A program made the translations under genes and the position numbers. Under the pieces are notes generated by a model that was not told where the DNA came from, searched no databases, and saw nothing but the letters and a program-made list of their open reading frames with translations. From the NCBI GenBank assembly GCA_928212115.1, contig CAKMRJ010000001.1, positions 370,229,564 through 370,293,563 on the forward strand: a stretch of 64,000 nucleotides of DNA, in the 5' to 3' direction. The stretch's first letter is position 1; each line of letters begins with the position of its first letter. The stretch is from Lactuca virosa (Eukaryota; Streptophyta; Magnoliopsida; Asterales; Asteraceae). Below are positions 21,749 through 33,200 of this stretch, one piece after another.

Positions 21749-24245
21749 TGTCGTAACACCCAGAATCAGAAAGACCAAGAAAGGAAAGTAAACCCTAAGT
21801 CAAAGGGGTCATCTCGTCGAGTCTAGGGAAGAACTCGACGAGTCGGGGCGGGTTTCGTGTCAAAGATTAAGTGACCGACGCGGCGAGTCGGCGAGTGGAC
21901 TCGGCGAGTCTGGTCTGGGTTTGGAAACCCTAATTCCGGGACTTGGGTACCCTATTTAAGCATCTTATTCTCTTCCCTAGGGCTCATTTGCGGCCCCTAT
22001 TGTCCAGAACTCGAAACCCTAGCCACCCAACTCCATTGTTGAGCTAGTTCTTGCCTTGAGAGTGAATTGAAGCTTGGAGAAGGAAGAAGGACCTTGGTGG
22101 TGCAAGAAGAAGCTATAGATCCAGAGTTGGGATAGCATTTCAAACCATTTAGAGGTAAAAAGCTTATACCTTTACTATTAATCATCTAGATCCCCTTTCT
22201 AGCATAAATTTTGTCACATTTGGACCATTTCCAAGGTCAATCCGAACATTGAGCCATTGAGGACGAAAAGGACTTAAGATCTAAGCATTTCTGAGCTTTA
22301 GAAGCTCTGAGGGGGCAGCTTTACCCAGCCATGGCTTCATTTCATGACCTAGACCTTCATTTTAGTTTGGATTAAGAGTTTTAGCTTCATAGCACCTTGC
22401 ATGCACGCAAAGTTAGCAAGTTTTACGTGCAATGCTGACATTAGAGATCCAGATCTATGGGTTGAAGGTGTTGCAATGGACTATAATCGACAGAATAGAG
22501 ATGTCACAAGGTGGACTCAGTGAGTCAGTGCATGTACTCGGCTAGTCGGGTCGCAAACCCAAACCCTTCTGTTCATGATTCGGATCAGTGAGTTGAGTTG
22601 GTATGGGACTCAGTCAGTCTGGGTCCACAACGGGCATGAAGATCATCGTACTCGACGAGTTTAATGAGGAACTCGACGAGTCTAAGGCAATCTTCTTAGT
22701 TTATGAAGATGGACTCGACGAGTTGTTCATACAACTCGGCGAGTCATAGTCTGGACATTCATAAGAGGGAGATGAACTCGGCGAGTCGGTTGAAGATGGT
22801 CCCGATTGTAGGACTGAAGGAGAACCCGTCGAGTTCTTGCTAGACTCGACAGGTAGGATCGGTGGTTGTATTGAGTTGGAGAAGCATGGACTCGACGAGT
22901 TGGTAGACCAACTCGACGAGTCAAGTCAATTGGAGGTTGACTTTGACCGTTGACTTTGACCAGGGTGGACTTTTGGAATATTGTGGTCTAAATGTTACTT
23001 TGGGTATTGATAGTTCGGGGAGCCGAAGGACCAGCAGTTCAGAAGTTGTCGGTTGGCAGTCAGAAGTGTTTCAGCTAGTCTTCAGCAGTGCGAGGTGAGT
23101 CTCCTCACTGTGTGTATGGGTCTACGGCCACAATGCCGGCCCATTATGTTTATGCTTATGGTTATGTGTAGTAGGAAGACCCGAGGGTTAGCCCTAGGCA
23201 CTTATTGTGATTTGTTCGGTTTTAGATCCGTTTCGGGGTTAGCCCGATGCAGCTTGTATGTTCCGGATTTCGGTCCGATGTCGGGTGGTACCCGGGGCAG
23301 TAGTGTATGTGTAGTTATACTTATTGTCTTTGTGATAATTGTATGTGCCTGGTAGGGAGGTGAGTCGGGCGAGGACCCGTATCTCATCACTAGCCGAGTA
23401 TGGACGGGGTTCCGTATCTCATTAGTAGCAGAGTAGGGGCGAGGCCCGAGTTAATAGGGAGGTGAGTGTGGGCGGGGGCCCGTATCTCACTATCAGCAGG
23501 AGCGTGGACGGGGTTCCATGACTCACCAGTAGCAGGACAGGGGCGGGGCCCAAGATAGTCGAGGCCTTAGATCAGTAGAACAGTAGAGTATGTTTATCTT
23601 TACGATATGTGTTAGTTATATGTTGAAGTTACATGTTTATGTATATGTTGTGTTCAGTTACTTCCGGACTTCGGTCCGATGCAGTGGGCAAGGCCCGAGT
23701 TATTCCGGACTTCGGTCCGATGCAGTGGGCGAGGCCCGAGTTATTCCGGACTTCGGTCCGATGCAGTGGGCGAGGCCCGAGTTATTCCGGACTTCGGTCC
23801 GATGCAGTGGGCGAGGCCCGAGTTATTCCGGACTTCGGTCCGATGCAGTAGGCGAGGCCCGAGTTATTCCGGACTTCGGTCCGATGCAGTGGGCAAGGCC
23901 CAAGTTATTCCGGACTTCGATCCGATGCAGTGGGCAAGGCCCAGTATGTGGTTATGTATGTGGTATATGGTAGGTTGGGGAACTCACTAAGCTTCGTGCT
24001 GACGGTTTTCAGTTTTGGTTTTAGGTACTTCCGGTAGCGGAGGGAAGAGCTCGGGGTGATCGCATGGCACACACACACAGCAAAGAAGTTTAGCCTGGGA
24101 TGTTTACTCTGATAAAATGAACAAGTGTTTTGAAAAGATACTCTGATTTATTATATAACCCTGTTTGTATGTTGAAATGATTTGATACTATGATTTAGTA
24201 ATGTTTTAAAAAGAAATTTTTGGCTAAGATTTTTGGGATGTTACA
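21749..24245 (+). mobile_element. 3' LTR of element C
   Basis: Collinear with the 5' LTR along its whole length and ends GGGATGTTACA. Differences include a short deletion among the CTCGACGAGT motifs and in the TTGAC array. The 41-bp array is better preserved than in the 5' copy. TATA at 21952. Confidence 0.9.
23664..23944 (+). repeat. 41-bp tandem hairpin array, 7 copies (3' LTR of C)
   Basis: Six successive copies keep a perfect CGGAC-TTCG-GTCCG stem-loop; the seventh reads TTCGATCC. Most copies also keep GGGC-GAG-GCCC. Frames of 127, 103 and 72 aa here are by-products of the period. Confidence 0.92.
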
Positions 24246-26481
24246 AGGGCACGTCTGGACCGCCTTCCTCGGGGCCTTCAGCCTATCCGGACCGCTCGCT
24301 GGGCCTTCGGCCTGACTAGATTTGCCCGGCCCGGGCCTGCAGTCTATCCGGTCCGCCCAGGGTGTCTTGGCCTACTGCACACAGCAGGACCTGCCTCAAC
24401 CCTTTCCCCAAACCAACAAACATGTGCACATACAAATAAATAAGTAACATGTAGATCTAACAGATCACTAACATGACAACCATCCTTTAACCATGATACC
24501 GATCTAACCAATCTCTAGCATAGCAACCATCCTAAACCAGGATGAAATCTAACATAGCAACCATCCTAAACCAGGATGAAATCTAGCATAGCAATAACAT
24601 AGCAACCATCCTAAACCATGATGAAATCTAGCATAGCAATAACATAGCAACCATCCTAAACCAGGATGAAATCTAGCATAGCAATAACCGATCTCTCGGC
24701 ATTCCTATGGCCCAATATCACATAATCATAAAGGCCCAATTATGGCCCATCAATGGCCCAATTTTCCAAATTGGGCCAAAGACTCTCACATGGGCCTTAT
24801 CCTAAAACCCATATAATTATTTAGTCCATTTGCTTATTCTTGGAAGCCCATTAATAGTCCAATCACCAAAGCCCAATAGGAAGGCCCAATTCAAGGCCCG
24901 AGTGAGATTAGAGCTTTCACATGAAATGATGATTAGGGTTAAGTGTTTCTTACTTAACCCCTTAAGGACTTAATCCATTAAGGACTTAATCCATTAAGGA
25001 ATTAATCCATTAAGGACTTAATCCATTAAGTTCATTATTGCCTTAAGTTAATTTGCCAATGATTATAATTTAATATTTTAAGTTTAATAAATAATTCCCG
25101 TATGTGTCCCGATCAATCCCTAAAATTAGGGTTTTATGCCATTAGGGTTTTCCCAAACCCTAATTAGGGTTATCCAACCCAATACTAGCCCATTAGTCCA
25201 TTGGTTGGGCTTTTAGGTCACATTGGGCCTTATTGGCCCATTAGGGTTCCATTGGGCCCACTAGGGTTTCTTTGGGCCCATTAGGGTTTCATTGGTCCCA
25301 TATTGTCCAAACATCCCCCAAACGAGGTCCAAACGCAATCAAAGCACACTGCCACCCGACACGGCGGCCGGTGACGGCAGGAGGCGGCAGCCACCACCTC
25401 ACGGTGGTGGTTTGAGTTTTCTTTTCATTATTCGCATCTCTGATTACATGTTACAATGCTTAATCAAGAAAATAAAACACACACACACTAATAAATGACA
25501 CACACTCACAACCACCTTGTGGCGGCAGGTGGTGGTTGGAGGTGGCAGCCACCACCTCACGGTGGTGGTGGTGGCCTTCTTGTGAAATCCGGCCAAAAAC
25601 CACAGCCAAAAACCACATACACATGTTCTTCTGTTGCGAGATAAACCCAGCCACCCACCTAGTGGCAGTGGTGACACAAGAAGTCCCACAACAGCGGCTA
25701 ACGGAAGCGTCGGCGGCAGCAACCGTAGTGGCTGAAGGCGACGGAACTCCCCCACGTCGATGGCTACCTCGAACGACAGCAGAGGAATGGACCCACTGGT
25801 GGTTCTCATCATCACCGGCAAGGAGGGAAAGTCGATCCGCGAACACAATAGCAGCGCTAAACGTCCGACAGTCCACTTATTTGACGGCGGCTTAGTCTTC
25901 ACGGGGGATGACATAGAGGCGGCTGTTCGGTGGAGTAGCTGCTCGGTGGTCTGATTTGATCGGAAACGAATGGAGAGAGAAGCCAGTGACGCAAGTCGCT
26001 TCGCCTGTCGGAAAACGTAAATGAAGAGGGGTGGTAGTGCGGCTTGGAGAATCTGGTGGCATAAGGTGGCGGCTGGCAACTTAACTTAGGGTTAGGGTTA
26101 GGAGGTGCATGCGTAAGGCATTTATACGCACCCGTCCCATCTCAAACTTTGTCCCTATTGCCACTTCTAGTCCCTCCTTATCCTTCTTCTTTCAAATTAA
26201 ATCCCAAAACTTACCAAATAACCCCCATCTTTTATAATTCATTACAATTCAAGTACAATACTTACCAAACACACCCTAACTTCTTAATTCCTTTTTAAAA
26301 TAACTCCCGAAATTACATTTTAACCCCCGAAGATTCAGATATCGTCATTTGGCTTCCCGAAACCAACACCCCACTTATTATTATTTGGTTTTGGACTATA
26401 ATGACATAAAATAATAATAAAACTACTTCTCGGGGTTCTGGGTTTATTATTTAATTATCCTATTTTAAATAGGATGTTACA
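24246..26481 (-). mobile_element. 5' LTR of element B, second segment
   Basis: Collinear with 3545-6130 of the left LTR except for a deletion of roughly 300 bp around 24690 that removes the donor-like site. Ends GATGTTACA before the duplication AGCAT. A minus-strand frame of 211 aa (26079-25444) follows the TATA at about 26122, matching the 199-aa frame of the other LTR; no known family recognised. Confidence 0.87.
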
Positions 26482-26486
26482 AGCAT

Positions 26487-26806
26487 GGTCATGGCCGGTG
26501 CGCCAAAGTGCGGCAGGCCGCACAGTGAGGTTTTTCGAGCGACAGGATCGGGATGTTATGCGTGTAGCCAGCCGGACGATATGAGCAGGGATTGCCCCAA
26601 GAAGGGCTTGATATGTTTTCACTACAACCAGACCGGCCATAAAAAAGGCCGATTGTCCGAGATTGCAGGGAGGAGGAGGAGCAGTGGCGGCGCCTGCATT
26701 CGCCACAATGATGGCCGCCCTGCCAAGGCGGAAGCTCCTGTGGTGAAGAGCCGCACATTTCAGTTGATTGCCGAGGAGGCTCGGGCAGCACCAGACGTCG
26801 TGGCTG
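26487..26806 (+). pseudogene. Gag nucleocapsid end of element A, decayed
   Basis: Gag resumes after B's target duplication. Two zinc-knuckle remnants are visible, both damaged: CYACSQPDDMSRDC has Asp where His should be, and CFHYNQTGHKKG lacks the second and last Cys. The frame continues to GCT G at 26806, where a likely intron begins. Confidence 0.75.
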
Positions 26807-26879
26807 GTACGTAATTCATTTTTCTTCTTGTTAATATTATTTGTTATGCTTATATGTATATATATGTGCACTTGTATAG
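26807..26879 (+). other. Possible 73-nt intron between gag and protease of A
   Basis: G|GTACGT at the left and TTGTATAG|GG at the right enclose an AT-rich, T-rich stretch. Removing it rejoins the reading frame exactly (...VVAG then TFLVNGMS...), which is the usual gag-protease junction in this chromovirus group. Read through, the frame hits a stop at 26812. Confidence 0.5.
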
Positions 26880-28885
26880 GGACCTTTCTGGTCAATGGTA
26901 TGTCGACTCATGTTCTTTTCGATTCGGGTGCTACCCGATCATTCATATCTCTTGCGCTTAGCAAGAAGTTCCGGGATGCTCCGGGGACTTTGGATTTCCG
27001 GCTGGAGGTTGAGATTACGGATGACTGCACCGTGAGTGCTAAGAGGGTATATCGGGACTGTGTCCTAAATGTGTTTGGGGAGAGGTTTCGTGTTGATTTG
27101 GTTCCGATACCATTGCGAGGGCTGAAGGTGATTGTCGGGATGGACTGGTTGGGGGCCATGATAAACTGCGAGCACCAGCTAGTGAGAGTTCGAACCCCAA
27201 GTGGGGGAGAACTAGTTATTCATGGGGAGAGGGCCTCGCAGGGGCTAACCCTCTGTTCAGCTGCGAGGGCTAGGAGACTCCTCCATCAGGGTTGTTCAGG
27301 ATTTTTGGCATACATCTCGGATACGAGGGTTGAGACCCCGACAGATTTGGACAATGTACCGGTTTTACGATATTTTCAGGATGTTTTCCTCGAGGATTTT
27401 CCTGGGATGCCTCCGGAGAGGCAAGTAGAGTTTCACATTGATTTGGTTCCAGGTGCCGCTCCGATAGCTAAGGCACCGTACCGGCTAGCTCCGCCCGAGA
27501 TGCAGGAGCCGTCTATGCAACTTCAGGAGCTGCTAGACCGAGGGTTTATTCGTCCGAGTAGTTCCCCGTGGGGAGCACCGATCATGTTCGTGAAGAAGAA
27601 GGACGGGTCACACAGGATGTGCATCGATTATCGGTAGTTGAACAAGCTAACAGTGAAAAATCGTTATCCGCTTCCGAGGATCGATGATTTGTTCGATCAG
27701 CTGCAGGATGCATCTTGGTTTTCCAAGATTGATCTTCGGTCAGGGTATCATCAGATGAATATTAGGGATGAGGATATATCAAAGAAAGCTTTCAGGACTC
27801 GGTACAGTCACTATGAGTTTGTGGTGATGCCATTTGAGCTCACCAATGCCCCAACAACGTTCATGGATCTCATGAACAGGGTGTGTAGGCCGATGCTGGA
27901 TCGGTCTGTGATCGTTTTTATCGATGATATTTTGGTCTATTCTAAGACCAAGGAGCAACATGAGTAGCATCTGAGGGAGGTGTTGGAGACACTGAGCACG
28001 GAAAGACTTTATGCCAAGTTCTCAAAGTGTGATTTCTGGTTGCGAGAGATGCAGTTTTTGGGACACATCATCAACCAAGAGGGTATTTTGGTTGATCCAG
28101 CCAAGATTGAGGCAGTGATGCGGTGGGAAGTACCGAAGAATGCATCTGATATCCGTAGCTTCTTGGGTCTAGCGGGGTACTATCAGAGATTCATCCAAGA
28201 TTTCTCCAAGATCGTCGTACCTTTGACTCGTTTGACCAGGAAGAATGTGACTTTTTGGTGGGGCCCGGACCAGCAGCTAGCTTTCGAGACCTTGAGACAA
28301 AGGTTATGTGAGGCCCCGATTTTAGCACTACCCGATGGATTGGATGATTTGGTGGTGTATTGTGATGCGTCTATCACAGGGTTAGGTGTTGTTTTGATGC
28401 AGAGGGGGCATGTGATCGCGTATGCCTCGAGGCAGTTGAAGCCTCATGAGGCGAACTACCCCGCTCACGACCTGGAATTGGGGACAATGGTGTTTGCCCT
28501 CAAAATCTGGAGGCATTACTTGTATGGAGTCTGGTGCACTATTTTTACTGACCACAAAAGTTTGAAGTATTTGATGGATCAGCAGAACCTTAACATGCGA
28601 CAGAGGAGGTGGTTGGATGTACTGAAAGATTATGACTGCGAGATTTTATACCATCCAAGGAAGGCCAACGTGGTGGCCGATGCCTTGAGCCGCAAGACGG
28701 CAAGTACTCCGATTGGAGATGTCTGTTTGAGGATGACGGTGATTTCCCCATTGTTGGATATGATCAAGGAGGCTCAGGTAGAGGGCTTGAAGAAAGAGAA
28801 CTGGAAGATAGAGCGGATTCGGGGTCAGATTCCATTGTTTATTCGAGATGGTCGGGGTCTATTGACACAGTGTGGCCGAGTGTAG
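26880..28885 (+). pseudogene. Protease, reverse transcriptase and RNase H of element A
   Basis: Aspartic protease motif LFDSGATRSFIS (about 26917), then the reverse transcriptase: WGAPIMFVKKKDGSHRMCID, FSKIDLRSGYHQM and the catalytic FIDD box (VFIDDILVYSK, about 27916). RNase H follows with VVYCDASITGLG, FTDHKSLKYL and the ADALSRK end. TAG codons at 27635-27637 and 27965-27967 interrupt the reverse transcriptase and TAG at 28883-28885 ends the frame early. The domain order and motifs place A in the Ty3-gypsy chromoviruses (Tekay/Del-like). Dead as a polyprotein. Confidence 0.92.
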
Positions 28886-29530
28886 GTACCAGTGTCTGGG
28901 GGAGCGAGATAGAAGATCTTGGAGGAGGAGTACAGGTCCAAGTTCTCTATATATCTGGGGGCTACAAAAATGTATAGAGATCTGAGGCTGAGTTATTGGT
29001 AGCCCTGCATGAAGCGGGAGATCGCCTGGTTTGTGGAGTGGTGCTTGACCTGCAGGAAGGTCAAGGTCGAACATCAGCGGCCTCATGACAAGGTTCAGCC
29101 GATACCTATTCCCATGTGGAAGTGGGAAGAGATCACCATGGACTTCACCACGAAGTTACCAAGGACGACGAGGGGTGTCGATTCCATTTGGGTTATTGTG
29201 GACAGATTGACGAAGAGTGCCCATTTTATTATGATCTCCGAGAGTATCTCTGCTGAGAAATTAGCAGATATCTATGTGCGAGAGGTGGTGGTCAGACACA
29301 GAGTGCTAGTATCCGTGGTCTCGAACCGCGATGTTCGATTCAACTCTAGATTTTGGAGGAAATTCCATGAAGAATTGGGCACCCAGTTACATTTCAGCAC
29401 CACTTACTACCCCCAGACAGACGGCCAGAGCGAGCGGACGATTCAGACGCTCGAGGATATGCTGCGGGCATACATATTAGATTTCGGAGGGAGTTGGTAC
29501 ATACCTCCCACTAGCAGAGTTTTCATATAA
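28886..29530 (+). pseudogene. Integrase core of element A
   Basis: The zinc-binding end (CLTCRKVKVEHQRP, 29047 on) is followed by the catalytic core: WEEITMDF with the first Asp, VSNRDVRF with the second Asp (Asn replaces the usual Asp before Arg), and TDGQSERTIQTLEDML with the Glu. A TAG at 29000-29002 and a frameshift near 29495, just before the usual SYNNSYH stretch, break it. Confidence 0.88.
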
Positions 29531-30200
29531 CAATACTTATCATGCTAGTATCGACCGACCCCCGTTTGAGATGTTGTATGGTCGGAGGTGTAGGACCCCA
29601 GTTTATTGGGGTGAGGTTGGACACTGAGTCATGGGAAGCACCGAGGTGGTGCTTAAGACTATCGAGTTGATTCAGCAGGTATGCGACAGACTGCGAGTCG
29701 CGGTGAGCCGTCAAAAAAGTTATGTTGATCGGCGTCGCTCGGATCTCGAGTTCCAGGTGGGAGACTTCGTTTTGCTGAAAGTGTCACCATGGAAGGGTGT
29801 CATTAGGTTTCGGAAGAGAGGCAAGTTAGGGACCCAATATATTGGTCCGTTCAGGATTTTGGCCCGAGTGGGCAAGGTGGCTTACTGTTTGGATCTGTCG
29901 GACGAGCTTAGCCAGATTCACAACACCTTCCATGTGTCTCAGCTTCGGAAGTGTGTCACTGACGAGGTTGCGGTTATTTCTTTGGACGACATTCAGGTTG
30001 ATGAGAGCATGAACTACATTGAGAGGCCTGTTGTGGTCTTGGATATGAAACTAAGGTTCTTCATAACAAAGAGGTGAAGCTAGTGAAGGTGCAGTGGAAG
30101 CACCGTAAGGGATCGGAGTGGACATGGGAGCCAGAGGATGAGATGCGAGAGCATTACCCGGACTTGTTTGCGTCAGCAGACTTCGAGGACGAGGTCTAGT
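29531..30200 (+). pseudogene. Integrase C-terminus and chromodomain of element A
   Basis: The main frame (29631-30077) has the GPY/F region (VGDFVLLKVSPWKGVIRF, YIGPFRIL) and HNTFHVSQLRKC. It shifts at about 30045. The next frame carries KLVKVQWKHRKGSEWTWEPE, a chromodomain with the aromatic WTWEPE box, up to TAG at 30197-30199. Chromodomains direct integration to particular chromatin. Confidence 0.85.
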
Positions 30201-30202
30201 TC

Positions 30203-30214
30203 AAGTGGGGGAGA
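30203..30214 (+). other. Polypurine tract of element A
   Basis: AAGTGGGGGAGA, two bases before the 3' LTR start (TGTAGCAC at 30217). Confidence 0.88.
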
Positions 30215-30250
30215 TTTGTAGCACTTGGTTAAGGTACTATTCAATTTTCA

Positions 30251-33200
30251 GCATATTAGGGTTTTTGACTGGAACTCGACGAGTTGGGGAACTCCAACTC
30301 GTCGTGTAGGAATCATTTTGGACGCAAGATTAAGGGCCTACTCCACGAGTTGGAAGGCCCCAACTCGACGAGTTGACGCTAGAAAGGAAAACCCTAATTT
30401 TAGGGTTTGCACCATATTTAAAGGCCTTAAGCCTCATTGTTAGCCTCCCTTACCGCCCCCTTTATCCAGAGAAAACCCTAATTCGTGCTTTCTATCATTT
30501 AGAGTGTGTATGAGTGAAAAGAGTGTCTCCATTGGTGCTTTCTTGAAGGAGATTGGATTTGTATTGCTTAGTTGAAAGGAGAAGCTTTGGATACAGGAAT
30601 TCCTCTGTTGTGGCAGCCATATTAAGGTATAAAGTCGATACATTGACCATTTATTTGATAAATCTCTTCATTGAGAAGTTTATGGCTTTTAGTAGCTTAT
30701 TTTGGAGTCATTCTCGAATCTGAGCATGTCTTGAAGTTATGACTTCAGATCTATACATTTCATGGCCTTTTGAGACTTAAAGTTGCAATATTTATCAAGT
30801 CTTGGCCTCCTCCATGCCCTAGGTCTCGTATGAAGCTTAGTTTGAGTGTTTTTAGCCTCTTGATACCATGCATGGACGTAAAGTTAGCAACTTTACGTGG
30901 TATCTCAGCCCTAGGGGACCAGATCTATGGTTTGGAGGCATTAGACTCGCTTGGAAGTGACTGAATGAGTTAAGACTAGGAAAACTCGACGAGTTGCTTA
31001 TCCAACTCGGCGAGTTAGATCATGGTCCCCCAATCTTTCTGATTACTAAGCAAACTCGGCGAGTTGTGGAGATGACTCGACGAGTTGGCTAGGGTTTTCT
31101 CGGTTTTCTAATAACCAAAGGAACTCGACAAGTTGATAGATGCACTCGACGAGTTGGGTCAACATGGACTGTTAACCTTGACTGTTGACCTTGACTTTGA
31201 CCATGGTTGACCAAGTTTGACTTTAAGGGTATCTTTGGTATTTCAGGATTCTGATGAAGTTAGTCACATGGTGGTTGTAGGCAGTTGAGTTCGGAGCTGT
31301 GAGTTGGGATTTGACTTTTAGCGGTTCAACATTTCTTGAGAGGTGAGTCTCCTCACCATACCAATAGGTCGAAGGCACCAAGGCCGGCCCATTCAGTTAG
31401 TTGTGATGATTATTGTGGAATCATTGTGGATATGTCTAGTATGTGTGCATGTAAATGTGTTAGTACCTTATTGGTTAGATATACGAAGACCCCGGGGGCA
31501 GCCCGTGGAAGCATATTAGGGTTTTTGACTGGAACTCGACGAGTTGGGGAACTCCAACTCGTCGTGTAGGAATCATTTTAGACGCAAGATTAAGGGCCTA
31601 CTCCACGAGTTTGAAGGCCCCAACTCGACGAGTTGACGCTAGAAAGGAAAACCCTAATTTTAGGGTTTGCACCCTATTTAAAGGCCTTAAGCCTCATTGT
31701 TAGCCTCCCTTACCGCCCCCTTTATCCAGAGAAAACCCTAATTCGTGCTTTCTATCATTTAGAGTGTGTATGAGTGAAAAGAGTGTCTCCATTGGTGCTT
31801 TCTTGAAGGAGATTGGAGTTGTATTGCTTAGTTGAAGGGAGAAGCTTTGGATCCAGGAATTCCTCTGTTGTGGCAGCCATATTAAGGTATAAAGTCGATA
31901 CATTGACCATTTATTTGATAAATCTCTTCATTGAGAAGTTCATGGCTTTTAGTAGCTTATTTTGGAGTCATTCTCGAATCTGAGCATGTCTTGAAGTTAT
32001 GACTTCAGATCTATACATTTCATGGCCTTTTGAGACTTAAAGTTGCCATATTTATCAAGTCTTGGCCTCCTCCATGCCCTAGGTCTCGTATGAAGCTTAG
32101 TTTGAGTGTTTTTAGCCTCTTGATACCATGCATGGACGTAAAGTTAGCAAATTTACGTGGTATCTCAGCCCTAGGGGACCAGATCTATGGTTTGGAGGCA
32201 TTAGACTCGCTTGGAAGTGACTGAATGAGTTAAGACTAGGAAAACTCGACGAGTTGCTTCTCCAACTCGGCGAGTTAGATCGTGGTCCCCCGATCTTTCT
32301 GATTACTAAGCAAACTCGGCGAGTTGTGGAGATGACTCGACGAGTTGGCTAGGGTTTTCTCGGTTTTCTAATAACCAAAGGAACTCGACGAGTTGATAGA
32401 TGCACTCGACGAGTTGGGTCAACATGGACTGTTGACCTTGACTGTTGACCTTGACTTTGACCATGGTTGACCAAGTTTGACTTTAAGGGTATCTTTGGTA
32501 TTTCAGGATTCTGATGAAGTTAGTCACATGGTGGTTGTAGGCAGTTGAGTTCGGAGCTGTGAGTTGGGATTTGACTTTTAGCGGTTCAACATTTCTTGAG
32601 AGGTGAGTCTCCTCACCATACCAATAGGTCGAAGGCACCAAGGCCGGCCCATTCAGTTAGTTGTGATGATTATTGTGGAATCATTGTGGATATGTCTAGT
32701 ATGTGTGCATGTAAATGTGTTAGTACCTTATTGGTTAGATATACGAAGACCCCGGGGGCAGCCCGTGGAAGCATATTAGGGTTTTTGACTGGAACTCGAC
32801 GAGTTGGGGAACTCCAACTCGTCGTGTAGGAATCATTTTAGACGCAAGATTAAGGGCCTACTCCACGAGTTTGAAGGCCCCAACTCGACGAGTTGACGCT
32901 AGAAAGGAAAACCCTAATTTTAGGGTTTGCACCCTATTTAAAGGCCTTAAGCCTCATTGTTAGCCTCCCTTACCGCCCCTTTATCCAGAGAAAACCCTAA
33001 TTCGTGCTTTCTATCATTTAGAGTGTGTATGAGTGAAAAGAGTGTCTCCATTGGTGCTTTCTTGAAGGAGATTGGAGTTGTATTGCTTAGTTGAAGGGAG
33101 AAGCTTTGGATACAGGAATTCCTCTGTTGTGGCAGCCATATTAAGGTATAAAGTCGATACATTGACCATTTATTTGATAAATCTCTTCATTGAGAAGTTC

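Larger units (their letters stand above)
15289..24245 (+). mobile_element. LTR retrotransposon C, pol-less, nested in B's 5' LTR
   Basis: Two LTRs of 2500 and 2497 bp, primer site, polypurine tract and a gag-like ORF are present, but no protease, reverse transcriptase or integrase. Flanking pentamers TCGGC (15284-15288) and AGGGC (24246-24250) match only in part. The 3' LTR starts TGTCGTAAC where the 5' copy starts TGTAAC, so the left border may be altered. Small total size (8.96 kb) and a lone gag fit a TR-GAG-type element mobilised in trans. Confidence 0.88.
3264..26481 (-). mobile_element. LTR retrotransposon B, inserted in gag of A, with E, D and C nested inside
   Basis: Flanked by the 5-bp duplication AGCAT (3259-3263 and 26482-26486), exactly where A's gag breaks and resumes. 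Both LTRs begin TGTAAC and end GTTACA on the plus strand. Orientation is minus: the tRNA-iMet primer site (reverse complement at 14895-14911) adjoins the right LTR and the polypurine tract (reverse complement at 6132-6144) adjoins the left. Without its guests B is about 9 kb, with large LTRs and only a gag remnant, so it is non-autonomous or decayed. Confidence 0.88.
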
